Source of the DNA: Bdellovibrionales bacterium
GTDB lineage: Bacteria > Bdellovibrionota > Bdellovibrionia > Bdellovibrionales > UBA1609
Direction of reading: 5' to 3'
DNA length: 10,594 nt
Assembly (NCBI GenBank): GCA_020435185.1
Contig: JAGRAA010000160.1
Coordinates: 2,830 to 13,423 of the forward strand
A program made the position numbers and the translations under genes. The notes under the pieces are model-generated. The model was not told the origin of the DNA, searched no databases, and saw only the letters and a list, made by a program, of their open reading frames with translations. Positions 1-6,098 of the stretch are shown here, piece after piece; within the stretch, counting starts at the first letter, position 1, and every line of letters begins with the position of its first letter.

Positions 1-441
1 TTACTGCTTGTCGATATTGGAGTGAGGGGGAGTTTTGCGATTCCATTAACTGCGGTTTACAGGCTAGAAAAGTTGAAAACATCTCGAATACAAATAGCTC
101 AAGGACAAAAAATAGTAAAATACGATGGCCGTCCTTTGTACATTAAATTACTTAAAGAGGAGTTGGGCTTTTCTCAGGATAATAATGTTTTAAATAAGGA
201 TGAAGTTAAAGTCGTTGTTGTTAAAGATCAGGATTCCTTATGGGGGTTTGTCGTTAATGATATAAGAGATATCATAACAACCTCCTCCAGAATTGAGGAC
301 TACGTTTCTGATCGACCTCATATTATGGGAGGTATTGAGCATGATGGTAAGACTGTGACCTTGGTCGATATTTACTACATTTTATCTGGCTTTAGGACAG
401 AAGATTCTCAGCCTCTTGATCATCGAATAGAGGCTGCTTAA
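1..441 (+). CDS. cheA: Chemotaxis histidine kinase CheA, C-terminal fragment (CheW-like domain)
   Basis: The open frame runs in from the left edge and stops at 439-441, so only the last 146 residues are present. The fragment matches the end of CheA: it starts with LLLVDIGVRGSFAIPL, the typical entry into the CheW-like (P5) regulatory domain. It continues with a YDGRPLYI strand and a VVVVKDQDSLWGFVVNDI stretch, and ends with HIMGGIEHDGKTVTLVDI followed by a short polar tail. In CheA this domain docks CheW and the receptor array; the Hpt, dimerisation and ATPase domains would lie upstream of the window. A GTG at 22-24 is in frame but would start inside the domain fold, so it is not a real start. 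The gene is 32 bp upstream of cheY on the same strand, consistent with a che operon. A free-standing CheW is less likely, because the lead-in with no start and the cheY neighbour fit CheA better. Confidence 0.85.
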   Translation, partial: LLLVDIGVRGSFAIPLTAVYRLEKLKTSRIQIAQGQKIVKYDGRPLYIKLLKEELGFSQDNNVLNKDEVKVVVVKDQDSLWGFVVNDIRDIITTSSRIEDYVSDRPHIMGGIEHDGKTVTLVDIYYILSGFRTEDSQPLDHRIEAA

Positions 442-473
442 AATTATTATAAGGCAAAAAAAAGAGGGGAAAA

Positions 474-869
474 ATGTTTGATTTGAAAACCAGAGTATTA
501 GTCGTTGACGATATGAGTACTATGAGAAAAATAGTCTCTAAGTCTCTTAAAAATATTGGCTTTACAGATATTATTGATGCAGCAGATGGAGTACAAGCTT
601 TTACAGCTCTCCAATCATCAGAGATCCCTGTGGGTTTGATTGTGTCCGACTGGAATATGCCAAATTGTACTGGATTAGAATTCTTAAAAAGAGTAAGAGC
701 GAGTAACTATAAAGACGTTGCATTTGTTTTGCTTACAGCCGAGAGTGAAATCGAACAAGTGAAAGAGGCTGTCGCTGCAGGTGTGGACAATTATATAGTA
801 AAGCCTTTTACCCCTGCTGTGCTTCAACAAAAGTTAGAAGAAACACACAAGAGAAGAACTGCTGCTTAA
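474..869 (+). CDS. cheY: CheY-type single-domain response regulator
   Basis: This 131-residue protein is one complete receiver domain with no output domain. The acid pair is D12-D13, the phospho-accepting aspartate is D59 (in VSDWNMPN), the switch threonine is T88 (LLTAE), Y107 lies where CheY has its signalling aromatic residue, and the conserved lysine is K110 (IVKPF). All are at the spacing seen in classical CheY. When phosphorylated by CheA, such proteins bind the flagellar switch or act as a phosphate sink. It follows the cheA fragment with a 32 bp gap and has a strong purine-rich ribosome site (AGAGGGG) just ahead of the ATG, so it is very probably CheA's direct partner. Its stop codon overlaps the stop of the convergent PilZ-like gene. 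Whether it is the motor-binding CheY or a second, sink-type CheY cannot be decided here. Confidence 0.9.
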   Translation: MFDLKTRVLVVDDMSTMRKIVSKSLKNIGFTDIIDAADGVQAFTALQSSEIPVGLIVSDWNMPNCTGLEFLKRVRASNYKDVAFVLLTAESEIEQVKEAVAAGVDNYIVKPFTPAVLQQKLEETHKRRTAA

Positions 870-1147
870 TTGTTAAGTTCGAAGCCTACACGCACAAGAT
901 CATCATCTAAATCTTTAATCCACCTTAGCTCTGCTTTTACAGGAGCTAAGGACCCGACCGCGATTAAAAAGGATTCCCCTACCTTCAGGTTAAAGTTTTT
1001 CAAAAAAGCAGCACTAACACCCTTGTAAGATTCATTGATAGCCAATCCTACAAGTTTATTCTCGGAATCTTCTTCAAGACTGACCCATACAAGGGTGTTT
1101 TTATCGGGTGAAAACCGAATGGCTCTTTTATCTTTTTTTTCACTCAT
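866..1147 (-). CDS. Small PilZ-like domain protein (possible cyclic-di-GMP receptor)
   Basis: This 93-residue soluble protein has the size and strand pattern of a lone PilZ domain. Near the N-terminus is KRAIR (residues 7-11), a K-x-x-x-R variant of the RxxxR loop. It is followed after one beta stretch by NESYKG, which fits the second PilZ signature [D/N]xSxxG. The C-terminal part (KVGESFLIAV, AELRWIKDLDDDLVRVGFEL) resembles the usual end of PilZ barrels, where W-x-x-x ... G-x-x-F is common. PilZ proteins bind cyclic-di-GMP and adjust motility, secretion or surface behaviour; the Lys for Arg change could weaken binding. The start is supported by an AAGAAGG ribosome site 5 nt upstream of ATG. 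It lies 15 bp after bioY on the same strand, so the two are probably co-transcribed, and it converges on cheY. The family call rests on short motifs and is moderately secure. Confidence 0.6.
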   Translation of the reverse strand: MSEKKDKRAIRFSPDKNTLVWVSLEEDSENKLVGLAINESYKGVSAAFLKNFNLKVGESFLIAVGSLAPVKAELRWIKDLDDDLVRVGFELNN

Positions 1148-1162
1148 GGAAGCCTTCTTACT

Positions 1163-1747
1163 TTAAATGTCTCTTGTTAGGTATTTATTGTTTAATTTCG
1201 TTACCAATGTAGCGGATATTACATTTTTTATTAAATCACCAGGGAGAAAAGGAATCAAGCCAGCAATGAATAAGGACTCCTTCGGAAGAAAATAAGAAAG
1301 AACGCAGAGGCCGCAGAAGAAAATGAGAAGACTGCCCATGAAATTGGCAACCAGAGCTTTAATAAAACTTTTTCCCCATCCTCGTTCTGAGAGATAGCCG
1401 ATAAGTATTGAAGAAAAAACCATACCGAGAAGGTATCCAAAGGTGGGACCAAATATTAGACCAGACTTTCCTAAAGCAAAAATAGGAGCTCCTAAAAAGC
1501 CAAGAGCTAAGTAGCTGGTGAGGACGATAGGCGCTCTACGACCCCAGAAGAATCCAATCAGGCTGACCGCAAAAGTTTGTCCAGTAATAGGGACGGGGGA
1601 AAAGGGGACGGCAATAGAAATTTGTGCGAGAATACTGACCAGTAAAACTCCGCCAAGAGTCATGAGAAGTTCAAATTGTAAACCAGATTGATGTGACGTC
1701 CACTGGCTGAGTAGACTCTGAGCCTTTAAAGAAGGTGTCGTATACAT
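1163..1747 (-). CDS. bioY: BioY-family biotin uptake membrane protein (ECF S component)
   Basis: This 194-residue, strongly hydrophobic protein has about six predicted membrane segments. It carries the BioY hallmarks in order: AQISIAVPFSPVPITGQTFA (about residues 41-60), YLALGFLGAPIFA, GPTFGYLLG, and IPFLPGDLIKNVISATL near the C-terminus. BioY is the substrate-binding membrane subunit that captures biotin at the inner membrane. In ECF transporters it works with an energising module of two ATPases and a T protein; no EcfA or EcfT gene is present in this window, so it either uses a shared module encoded elsewhere or acts alone. The length is typical of the family. The start is set by a GAGG ribosome site (AGTGAGGTAA) about 6 nt before ATG; the roughly 25-residue polar N-terminus is slightly long. 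It is followed by the PilZ-like gene after 15 bp. Confidence 0.93.
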   Translation of the reverse strand: MYTTPSLKAQSLLSQWTSHQSGLQFELLMTLGGVLLVSILAQISIAVPFSPVPITGQTFAVSLIGFFWGRRAPIVLTSYLALGFLGAPIFALGKSGLIFGPTFGYLLGMVFSSILIGYLSERGWGKSFIKALVANFMGSLLIFFCGLCVLSYFLPKESLFIAGLIPFLPGDLIKNVISATLVTKLNNKYLTRDI

Positions 1748-1796
1748 AATTTACCTCACTGTATGCGTTGTGTAGTATGAATCTTAGAGAAGGACT

Positions 1797-1825
1797 GTAA
1801 TAGACCATTGAGGTCTCGTCTACAA
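1797..1825 (-). promoter_or_regulatory. Candidate promoter of bioY with an inverted repeat in its spacer
   Basis: Reading the minus strand, TTGTAG (1825-1820) and TATTAC (1802-1797) are 17 bp apart, a weak but correctly spaced sigma-70-type pair about 50 bp upstream of the bioY ATG. The spacer is largely filled by the inverted repeat AGACC-attga-GGTCT (1802-1816), which itself sits between an outer TAGAC/GTCTA pair (1801-1805 and 1818-1822). A palindrome between -35 and -10 is a common place for a repressor operator. I cannot match it to a known BirA or BioR site. Confidence 0.3.
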
Positions 1826-1851
1826 GAGGAAATAAATATGCAAATTATACT

Positions 1852-2811
1852 TTATTTAAGTTTTTTAATATCTTGTCTCATACGAAGGATTTCGTCGAGA
1901 TCTGACTTGAGGGACTGTCTCAGGCTTTCTTTTCCTTGCTCTTTAAGCATTGCGTCCAAGTCTGAAAATTGATACATAATAAACTTTATGGATTTATCAA
2001 TAAGTCGAATAGACTTGTATTTTTTTTTTTCGTTTTTGAGTTTAATCTGTAATTGCGTTTCATCAAAAATTGGCTTTTCGAGGATTCCATATACGCCATT
2101 TGCCGACAATTCTAAAACCATACTTTTATCTAAATAACCAGAGAGTATAAATACAGGAATTTCTGGATCATATTCGTTAACGGCTTTTTGAAGTTCTATG
2201 CCTGTCATTTCTGGCATTTTAACATCTGATAAGATGACATCAGGTTTAACTTTTTTGACTTCGGCGAGAAGATCTTTGGCTCTATTAAAAGTTTTAACGT
2301 CAAATCCCGCATCAGAAACCATGTCTTCTAAAGCCATCAAAAGGTCTTCTTCATCGTCCACAATATAGACTATTCCAACAGAAGATGTTTTGGCTTCAAA
2401 TAATTCTTCCATTCTTTCTTCTTTTTCAGAATCAGATTTAGCCCCTGTTACCTCGGAGGGGGTTTGGGTCGGATCGATGAGAGGAAAGTCTATGGCTTCG
2501 CCAACAATCATTCTCGGAGCAATGTCTATGGCCTGTAAAAAGTAATCGGCAAGAGGTCCTTTAAGTTCTTTTTTTTCTTTAGTGGACTCTAAAAGGTTTT
2601 CTAAGTGGTGAAATAATTTTTGCACAGGATCGATGCCAAACATCCCAGCAGCACCTTTAATGCTATGAAAAGTTCTAAAGATTTCTTTGTAATGATCTTC
2701 GAATTCTTCTCCTCTATCCAGAGCTAAAAGTGCCAATTCGGCTTCTTCTAAAGAAGTTTTGGCCTCTCCTACAAATTCTTCGAGTAACTCTTGATCATCC
2801 ATATTTAACAT
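1852..2811 (-). CDS. Hpt domain plus receiver domain phosphorelay protein
   Basis: This 319-residue soluble protein has an N-terminal histidine phosphotransfer domain (about 5-105) with the CheA-like motif FHSIKGAAGMFG, phospho-acceptor H49. An acidic linker follows (about 110-144), then a full receiver domain (145-260) with D152-D153, phospho-acceptor D196 (LSDVKMPEMTG), S224 and K246 (EKPIF). The last 60 residues are charged and helical (SDLDEILRMRQDIKKLK) and match no domain I know. There is no kinase core, so it can only relay or store phosphate received from another protein. The start shown (2811) has an AGAAGG site only 3 nt upstream; a second in-frame ATG at 2802-2800 (MDDQELLEEF) is about 12 nt from it, so either start is possible. 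An 11-base A run lies at the receiver/tail boundary. The gene is transcribed away from hutGF from a shared control region. Confidence 0.85.
   Translation of the reverse strand: MLNMDDQELLEEFVGEAKTSLEEAELALLALDRGEEFEDHYKEIFRTFHSIKGAAGMFGIDPVQKLFHHLENLLESTKEKKELKGPLADYFLQAIDIAPRMIVGEAIDFPLIDPTQTPSEVTGAKSDSEKEERMEELFEAKTSSVGIVYIVDDEEDLLMALEDMVSDAGFDVKTFNRAKDLLAEVKKVKPDVILSDVKMPEMTGIELQKAVNEYDPEIPVFILSGYLDKSMVLELSANGVYGILEKPIFDETQLQIKLKNEKKKYKSIRLIDKSIKFIMYQFSDLDAMLKEQGKESLRQSLKSDLDEILRMRQDIKKLK
2020..2030 (-). repeat. 11-base A homopolymer inside the Hpt-receiver gene
   Basis: The plus strand has eleven T in a row, which reads as A11 on the coding strand and encodes the end of E261 and K262-K264. 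It falls exactly where the receiver domain ends and the C-terminal helical tail begins. A one-base gain or loss would meet a stop within about 15 codons in either frame, removing the tail. Tracts this long are prone to polymerase slippage; whether it happens here is unknown. Confidence 0.9.
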
Positions 2812-2839
2812 CTACCTTCTAGTTTTATTAATTGCAGTT

Positions 2840-2868
2840 TTCACACAAAGGATTTCTTATATTATAAA
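2840..2868 (+). promoter_or_regulatory. Probable sigma-70-type promoter of the hutGF unit
   Basis: TTCACA (2840-2845) and TATAAA (2863-2868) are separated by exactly 17 bp, each one base off consensus. Transcription would begin near 2875, giving a leader of about 140 nt before the hutG ATG. The -10 box overlaps the -10 box of the opposite-strand promoter. A second, weaker pair (TTACAA 2883-2888 and TATAAA 2906-2911, spacing 17) lies downstream. Confidence 0.55.
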
Positions 2869-2888
2869 ATGGACAAACCTATTTACAA
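2861..2888 (-). promoter_or_regulatory. Probable promoter of the Hpt-receiver gene
   Basis: On the minus strand a perfect TATAAT (2866-2861) is preceded by TTGTAA (2888-2883) with a 16 bp spacer. Transcription would start near 2854, about 43 nt upstream of the gene. Four bases of its -10 box (2863-2866) are shared with the -10 box of the divergent hutG promoter, so the two polymerases could not occupy the site together. Confidence 0.5.
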
Positions 2889-2923
2889 GGATTAAAAGGA
2901 CTTACTATAAAAACTAGGTTTGT
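2873..2923. repeat. 9-bp perfect inverted repeat in the divergent control region
   Basis: ACAAACCTA (2873-2881) is matched by its exact reverse complement TAGGTTTGT (2915-2923) across a 33 nt spacer. The left arm covers the expected hutG transcription start and lies in the spacer of the minus-strand promoter. It could be a pair of operator half-sites or, in RNA, a long hairpin at the 5' end of the hut transcript. Confidence 0.6.
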
Positions 2924-3016
2924 GTTTAAGCTAGACGAAGTTATGGTTAATGACTCATAATATTGAAGAGATTTAATTCGGGTTTATTCTTAGCGTGATA
3001 GTTTGAAAGGGTTAAG

Positions 3017-3847
3017 ATGCTTTCTGACATAAAAAAGATCAGTGTGTATTCAGTAAAGGGAAAAGACAGTATTAAATATCCTATTTTAGTAAGTAGTCCT
3101 CATAGTGGTCGAGAGTTCCCAAAAGACCTAAGTCCTGTCGTCAAACAAAAATTTAAAAATTTGCCTGAAGATACGGATTGGTATGTTGATGATCTTTATG
3201 ATTTTTCGCAAGAAATGGGGTTTGTTCACGTCTATTCGAATATATCTCGGTATGTTATTGATCTAAACCGAGATGTAAATGGCTTGGGTCTCTATAGTGA
3301 CGGAAGACAAGAGACCGGATTAGTTCCTCTTCGTAGTTTTTCCGGAGAAAATTTGTATGAGAGTGAGCCGCCGTCTTCTCAAGAGATAAAAAAACGAATA
3401 GAAGAGTATTATCTTCCCTATCATAATATGGTTAAAAACACTTTGTTTGAAATCAAAAATCAATTTGGTGTGGCTCTATTATTTGAAGCTCATTCAATTA
3501 AGAGAAATGTAAAAACCATTCGTGAGCAAAGCTTTCCCGATTTTATATTAGGCAATCAGGGTGGTAAAACTTGCCCTAAAGCAATAACAGGAGTTCTTGA
3601 AGAACAACTTAGGGCAAGTGGTTATGAGTGGTCTGACAATGATCCATTTCGCGGAGGATTTTTAACTCGAACCATGGCTGAATTAGATAGCCATATATAT
3701 ACCGTGCAGTTGGAAATGAGCCAAGACCTGTATATGAATGAAGTCGATTACAATTATCTACCTGAAAAGGCAGAACAAGTTCAAAAGTTTTTGAAATCGA
3801 TCCTCCAAGCTTTGGGAAATGAACTTTTAAAAATGGTAAGAAAATGA
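3017..3847 (+). CDS. hutG: N-formylglutamate deformylase (N-formylglutamate amidohydrolase)
   Basis: This 276-residue cytoplasmic enzyme hydrolyses N-formyl-L-glutamate to L-glutamate and formate, the last step of the five-step histidine degradation route. The family landmarks appear in order: SSPHSGREFP (H29), DWYVDDLYDF (54-63), SRYVIDLNRD (77-86), YYLPYHNMV, LLFEAHSIKR (E157, H159), DFILGNQGGKTCP, FRGGFLTRTM and VQLEMSQDLYMNE. The length is normal for the family. The ATG is preceded by AAAGGG with 5 nt spacing. Its stop overlaps the start of hutF by 4 bp, so the two are almost certainly translationally coupled. That pairing with the formimino-deiminase fixes the substrate as N-formylglutamate rather than another formyl amide, and separates it from the urea-family formiminoglutamase that shares the name HutG. 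Confidence 0.92.
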   Translation: MLSDIKKISVYSVKGKDSIKYPILVSSPHSGREFPKDLSPVVKQKFKNLPEDTDWYVDDLYDFSQEMGFVHVYSNISRYVIDLNRDVNGLGLYSDGRQETGLVPLRSFSGENLYESEPPSSQEIKKRIEEYYLPYHNMVKNTLFEIKNQFGVALLFEAHSIKRNVKTIREQSFPDFILGNQGGKTCPKAITGVLEEQLRASGYEWSDNDPFRGGFLTRTMAELDSHIYTVQLEMSQDLYMNEVDYNYLPEKAEQVQKFLKSILQALGNELLKMVRK

Positions 3848-5250
3848 AGTACTGGTTTGAAAATCTGTATATTCGAGGAGTTTGGAGTTCTTCAGTTTTT
3901 GTTGAAGTTGACTCTGAGGGACGAATAATTTCATTGGTTGCTGACTTAGATCCTAATGGTATTGAGAATCTGAAAAAAATTGATGGATTTACTTTGTCTG
4001 GAATACCCAATGGCCATTCGCACTCCTTTCAGTATTTAATGTCAGGTTTAACTGAGTATTCTAGTCGTGGCATTAATGATGATTTTTGGAGTTGGAGAGA
4101 GTCAATGTACTTTCTTGCGCAGAAGTTGAATAAAGATCAGCTCTTTGCCGTAACTTATATGTTATATTGTCGGATGTTGGAGTGTGGCTATACCTCTGTT
4201 GTGGAGTTTCATTATTTAAAACATCTCTCTTCAAATTTATATTCTAAATTGCAAAGTAGAGAGGATTTTATTGATTCTAGTCTAGAAAGCTATGAAGTCA
4301 TTTGTCAGGCTGCAGATAAGGCACAGATAGATTTACTGCTGTGTCCAGTTTTTTATGGTCAAGGTGGATTTGGTCAGCCACTTTCTTCTCAGCAAGAAAA
4401 ATTTTCAGATAGAGACGTTGATACTTATTTGGAAACTCTAAAAGAATTTAAAAAAAGAAATGAATCCCGTCCTCTTTCATATGGAATTCATTCTCTAAGG
4501 GCGGCGAGTGACAAAGATATTTTTCAGATTGTCGAGGCTAAACCAGATTCTTCTCCTTTGCACATTCATGTTGCGGAACAACTCAAAGAATTGGAGGAGT
4601 GTAAAGAGCAATATGGAAAAAGACCCGTTGAATGGCTTTTGAGTGAAGTTGCTGTCGATAGTAAATGGAGTTTAGTCCATGCCACTCATATCAGTGAAAT
4701 TGAGTTGAAGGGAATTGTGGACAAAAACATAAATGTTGTGCTGTGTCCGAGTACAGAGGCGAATTTGGGAGATGGAATATTTCCTTTTTCTGATTTTTCT
4801 CATCAAAGTGGATCTTGGTGTATAGGAAGTGATAGCCATATAGGAATGAATTCATTAGAAGAATTGCGTTGGTTAGAGTATCAACAGCGACTCATTCACC
4901 ATCAAAGAAATCCTCTAGTTTCGGGCGATAAAGAACATTCGGCTCATATTTTATTTGATAGCTGTATTGCGGGAGGCTTTAAAGCCCTAGGTAGAGAGAC
5001 AAATGGATTAGAACAAGGGGAGTGGTTGCAAGTGCAGGTTTACGACAAGGATCATGAACTTTTAGAAGGAGTGGCTGAGGATAAAATATTGTCTACTTTG
5101 ATTTTTTCGGGACCACAAATAAGGCCCAAGCAAGTGATTAATAAAGGAAAAACTGTTGTAGAGGAGTATCGGCATATAAACCTGGGTGAGGCAAAAAAAA
5201 TATGGCGAGAAGCAAAGCTCGACGCCTTTCGAAAACAAAATCATAGCTAA
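3844..5250 (+). CDS. hutF: Formimidoylglutamate deiminase
   Basis: This 468-residue zinc amidohydrolase-superfamily enzyme converts N-formimino-L-glutamate to N-formyl-L-glutamate and ammonia, feeding HutG. The metal and catalytic residues are in place: HSH at 58-60 (GIPNGHSHSFQ), H242 and E245 in HIHVAEQ, H279 in LVHATH, and D330 in IGSDSHI. Their mutual spacing agrees with what I recall for characterised HutF. Other HutF-typical stretches are DDFWSWRESMY, GYTSVVEFHYLKH, LCPSTEANLGDGIFPF and LEELRWLEYQQRL. A short beta segment at each end forms the usual composite sandwich domain. The length is normal for the family. ATG overlaps the hutG TGA in the ATGA arrangement, and the upstream AAGAAA is a poor ribosome site, so coupled re-initiation is likely. 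Adenosine or guanine deaminase is an alternative superfamily member but fits the motifs and neighbour less well. Confidence 0.94.
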   Translation: MKYWFENLYIRGVWSSSVFVEVDSEGRIISLVADLDPNGIENLKKIDGFTLSGIPNGHSHSFQYLMSGLTEYSSRGINDDFWSWRESMYFLAQKLNKDQLFAVTYMLYCRMLECGYTSVVEFHYLKHLSSNLYSKLQSREDFIDSSLESYEVICQAADKAQIDLLLCPVFYGQGGFGQPLSSQQEKFSDRDVDTYLETLKEFKKRNESRPLSYGIHSLRAASDKDIFQIVEAKPDSSPLHIHVAEQLKELEECKEQYGKRPVEWLLSEVAVDSKWSLVHATHISEIELKGIVDKNINVVLCPSTEANLGDGIFPFSDFSHQSGSWCIGSDSHIGMNSLEELRWLEYQQRLIHHQRNPLVSGDKEHSAHILFDSCIAGGFKALGRETNGLEQGEWLQVQVYDKDHELLEGVAEDKILSTLIFSGPQIRPKQVINKGKTVVEEYRHINLGEAKKIWREAKLDAFRKQNHS

Positions 5251-5307
5251 CCAAAAACTGACGATCTTCTCATTTGAATCTTTAGTTTAAAGCTTACTCT
5301 TTTCATT

Positions 5308-6072
5308 ATGGAGATTCTCGGAGATTTTCACGTACACTCTACTTATAGCGATGGTTTACTGACCATCACACAGTTGGTAGATTTTTATGGAAAACTTGGC
5401 TTTAAAGCTTTAGCTATAACGGACCATCTCTGTGAAGAGAAGACTCTTTTAGGGAGAGCTGCTAAATTTTTAAATAGAACTTTAAGAGCTGAGAATTTTT
5501 CAGTGTACCTTAATGAAATCTACAGAGAAAAAAAAAGAGCGCTCCAGCAGTACGGGATGTGTTTAATCCCCGGAGTTGAAATCACTAAAAATTCTTTTTC
5601 TCATAGAAACTCCTCACACATTGTTATTTTAGGCATAGACGCCTACATAGACCCAGACCAAAGCATAGAAGAGATTTGTCGGAGAGCCCGCATCCAGAAC
5701 GCCTTAAGCGTGGCAGCTCATCCAGTATCCACACAAAAGATAGAGGCACAAACCAGGTTTCTTTGGGATAACAGAGAGAGGCTGCAGCCAATCTTGGATG
5801 TATGGGAAGTGGCGAGTGGAGATATTATTTTTAAAGAGGTTTTGGAGAGTGGGCTTTCTATAATAGCAAATAGTGATCTTCATCACCCTAGACAAATGTC
5901 CTCTTGGAAAACAAAAGTCTATGGGCCAATGTCTGAAAAACATATTCTTGATGAAATAAAACATCAAAATTTAGAGATTTTCTTCTATGAATATAACTTT
6001 GGTCAGGAATTTCTAGAGAATGTGCATTTGCAAAAGAGAAGCTATGTTGAGGGTTCTGTTTTTCAACATTAA
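5308..6072 (+). CDS. PHP-domain metal-dependent phosphoesterase
   Basis: This 254-residue soluble protein consists of a single PHP domain. The metal-binding motifs are complete: DFHVHSTYSDG (H8, H10, D15), AITDHL (D39, H40), LIPGVEIT (E91), SSHIVILG (H104), VAAHP (H138) and NSDLHH (D190, H192). PHP enzymes hydrolyse phosphate esters such as histidinol phosphate or nucleotide 3',5'-bisphosphates; the substrate here cannot be read from sequence. The histidinol phosphatase option is tempting beside hut genes, but that is biosynthesis, not breakdown. The gene starts 57 bp after hutF and ends just before a terminator, so it is probably the last gene of the hut transcript. No Shine-Dalgarno-like site precedes the ATG, yet an upstream in-frame stop at 5275-5277 and the early HVH motif leave no better start. 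A nine-A run (5528-5536) lies within the frame. Confidence 0.87.
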   Translation: MEILGDFHVHSTYSDGLLTITQLVDFYGKLGFKALAITDHLCEEKTLLGRAAKFLNRTLRAENFSVYLNEIYREKKRALQQYGMCLIPGVEITKNSFSHRNSSHIVILGIDAYIDPDQSIEEICRRARIQNALSVAAHPVSTQKIEAQTRFLWDNRERLQPILDVWEVASGDIIFKEVLESGLSIIANSDLHHPRQMSSWKTKVYGPMSEKHILDEIKHQNLEIFFYEYNFGQEFLENVHLQKRSYVEGSVFQH

Positions 6073-6098
6073 ATGTAGGTTAAGGCTTCTCAAAAGGC

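Noticed and set aside
1255..1452. Minus-strand open frame of 65 codons inside bioY
   Set aside because: It overlaps the well-supported bioY in another frame, has no family features and is a shadow.
1830..1857. AT-only hairpin AAATAAATAT/ATA-C-TTTATTT as terminator of the Hpt-receiver gene
   Set aside because: It contains no G-C pairs, has a bulge, overlaps the stop codon and is followed by no clean U tract, so chance in AT-rich DNA is a sufficient explanation.
2943..2976. Two tiny open frames in the hutG leader (2943-2960 and 2950-2976) as possible attenuator peptides
   Set aside because: Neither has a clear ribosome site; they encode 5 and 8 residues with only one histidine in total, and no terminator-antiterminator pair is visible.
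3609..4010. Minus-strand open frame of 133 codons across the hutG/hutF junction
   Set aside because: It lies antisense to two confidently identified enzymes and has no recognisable motif.
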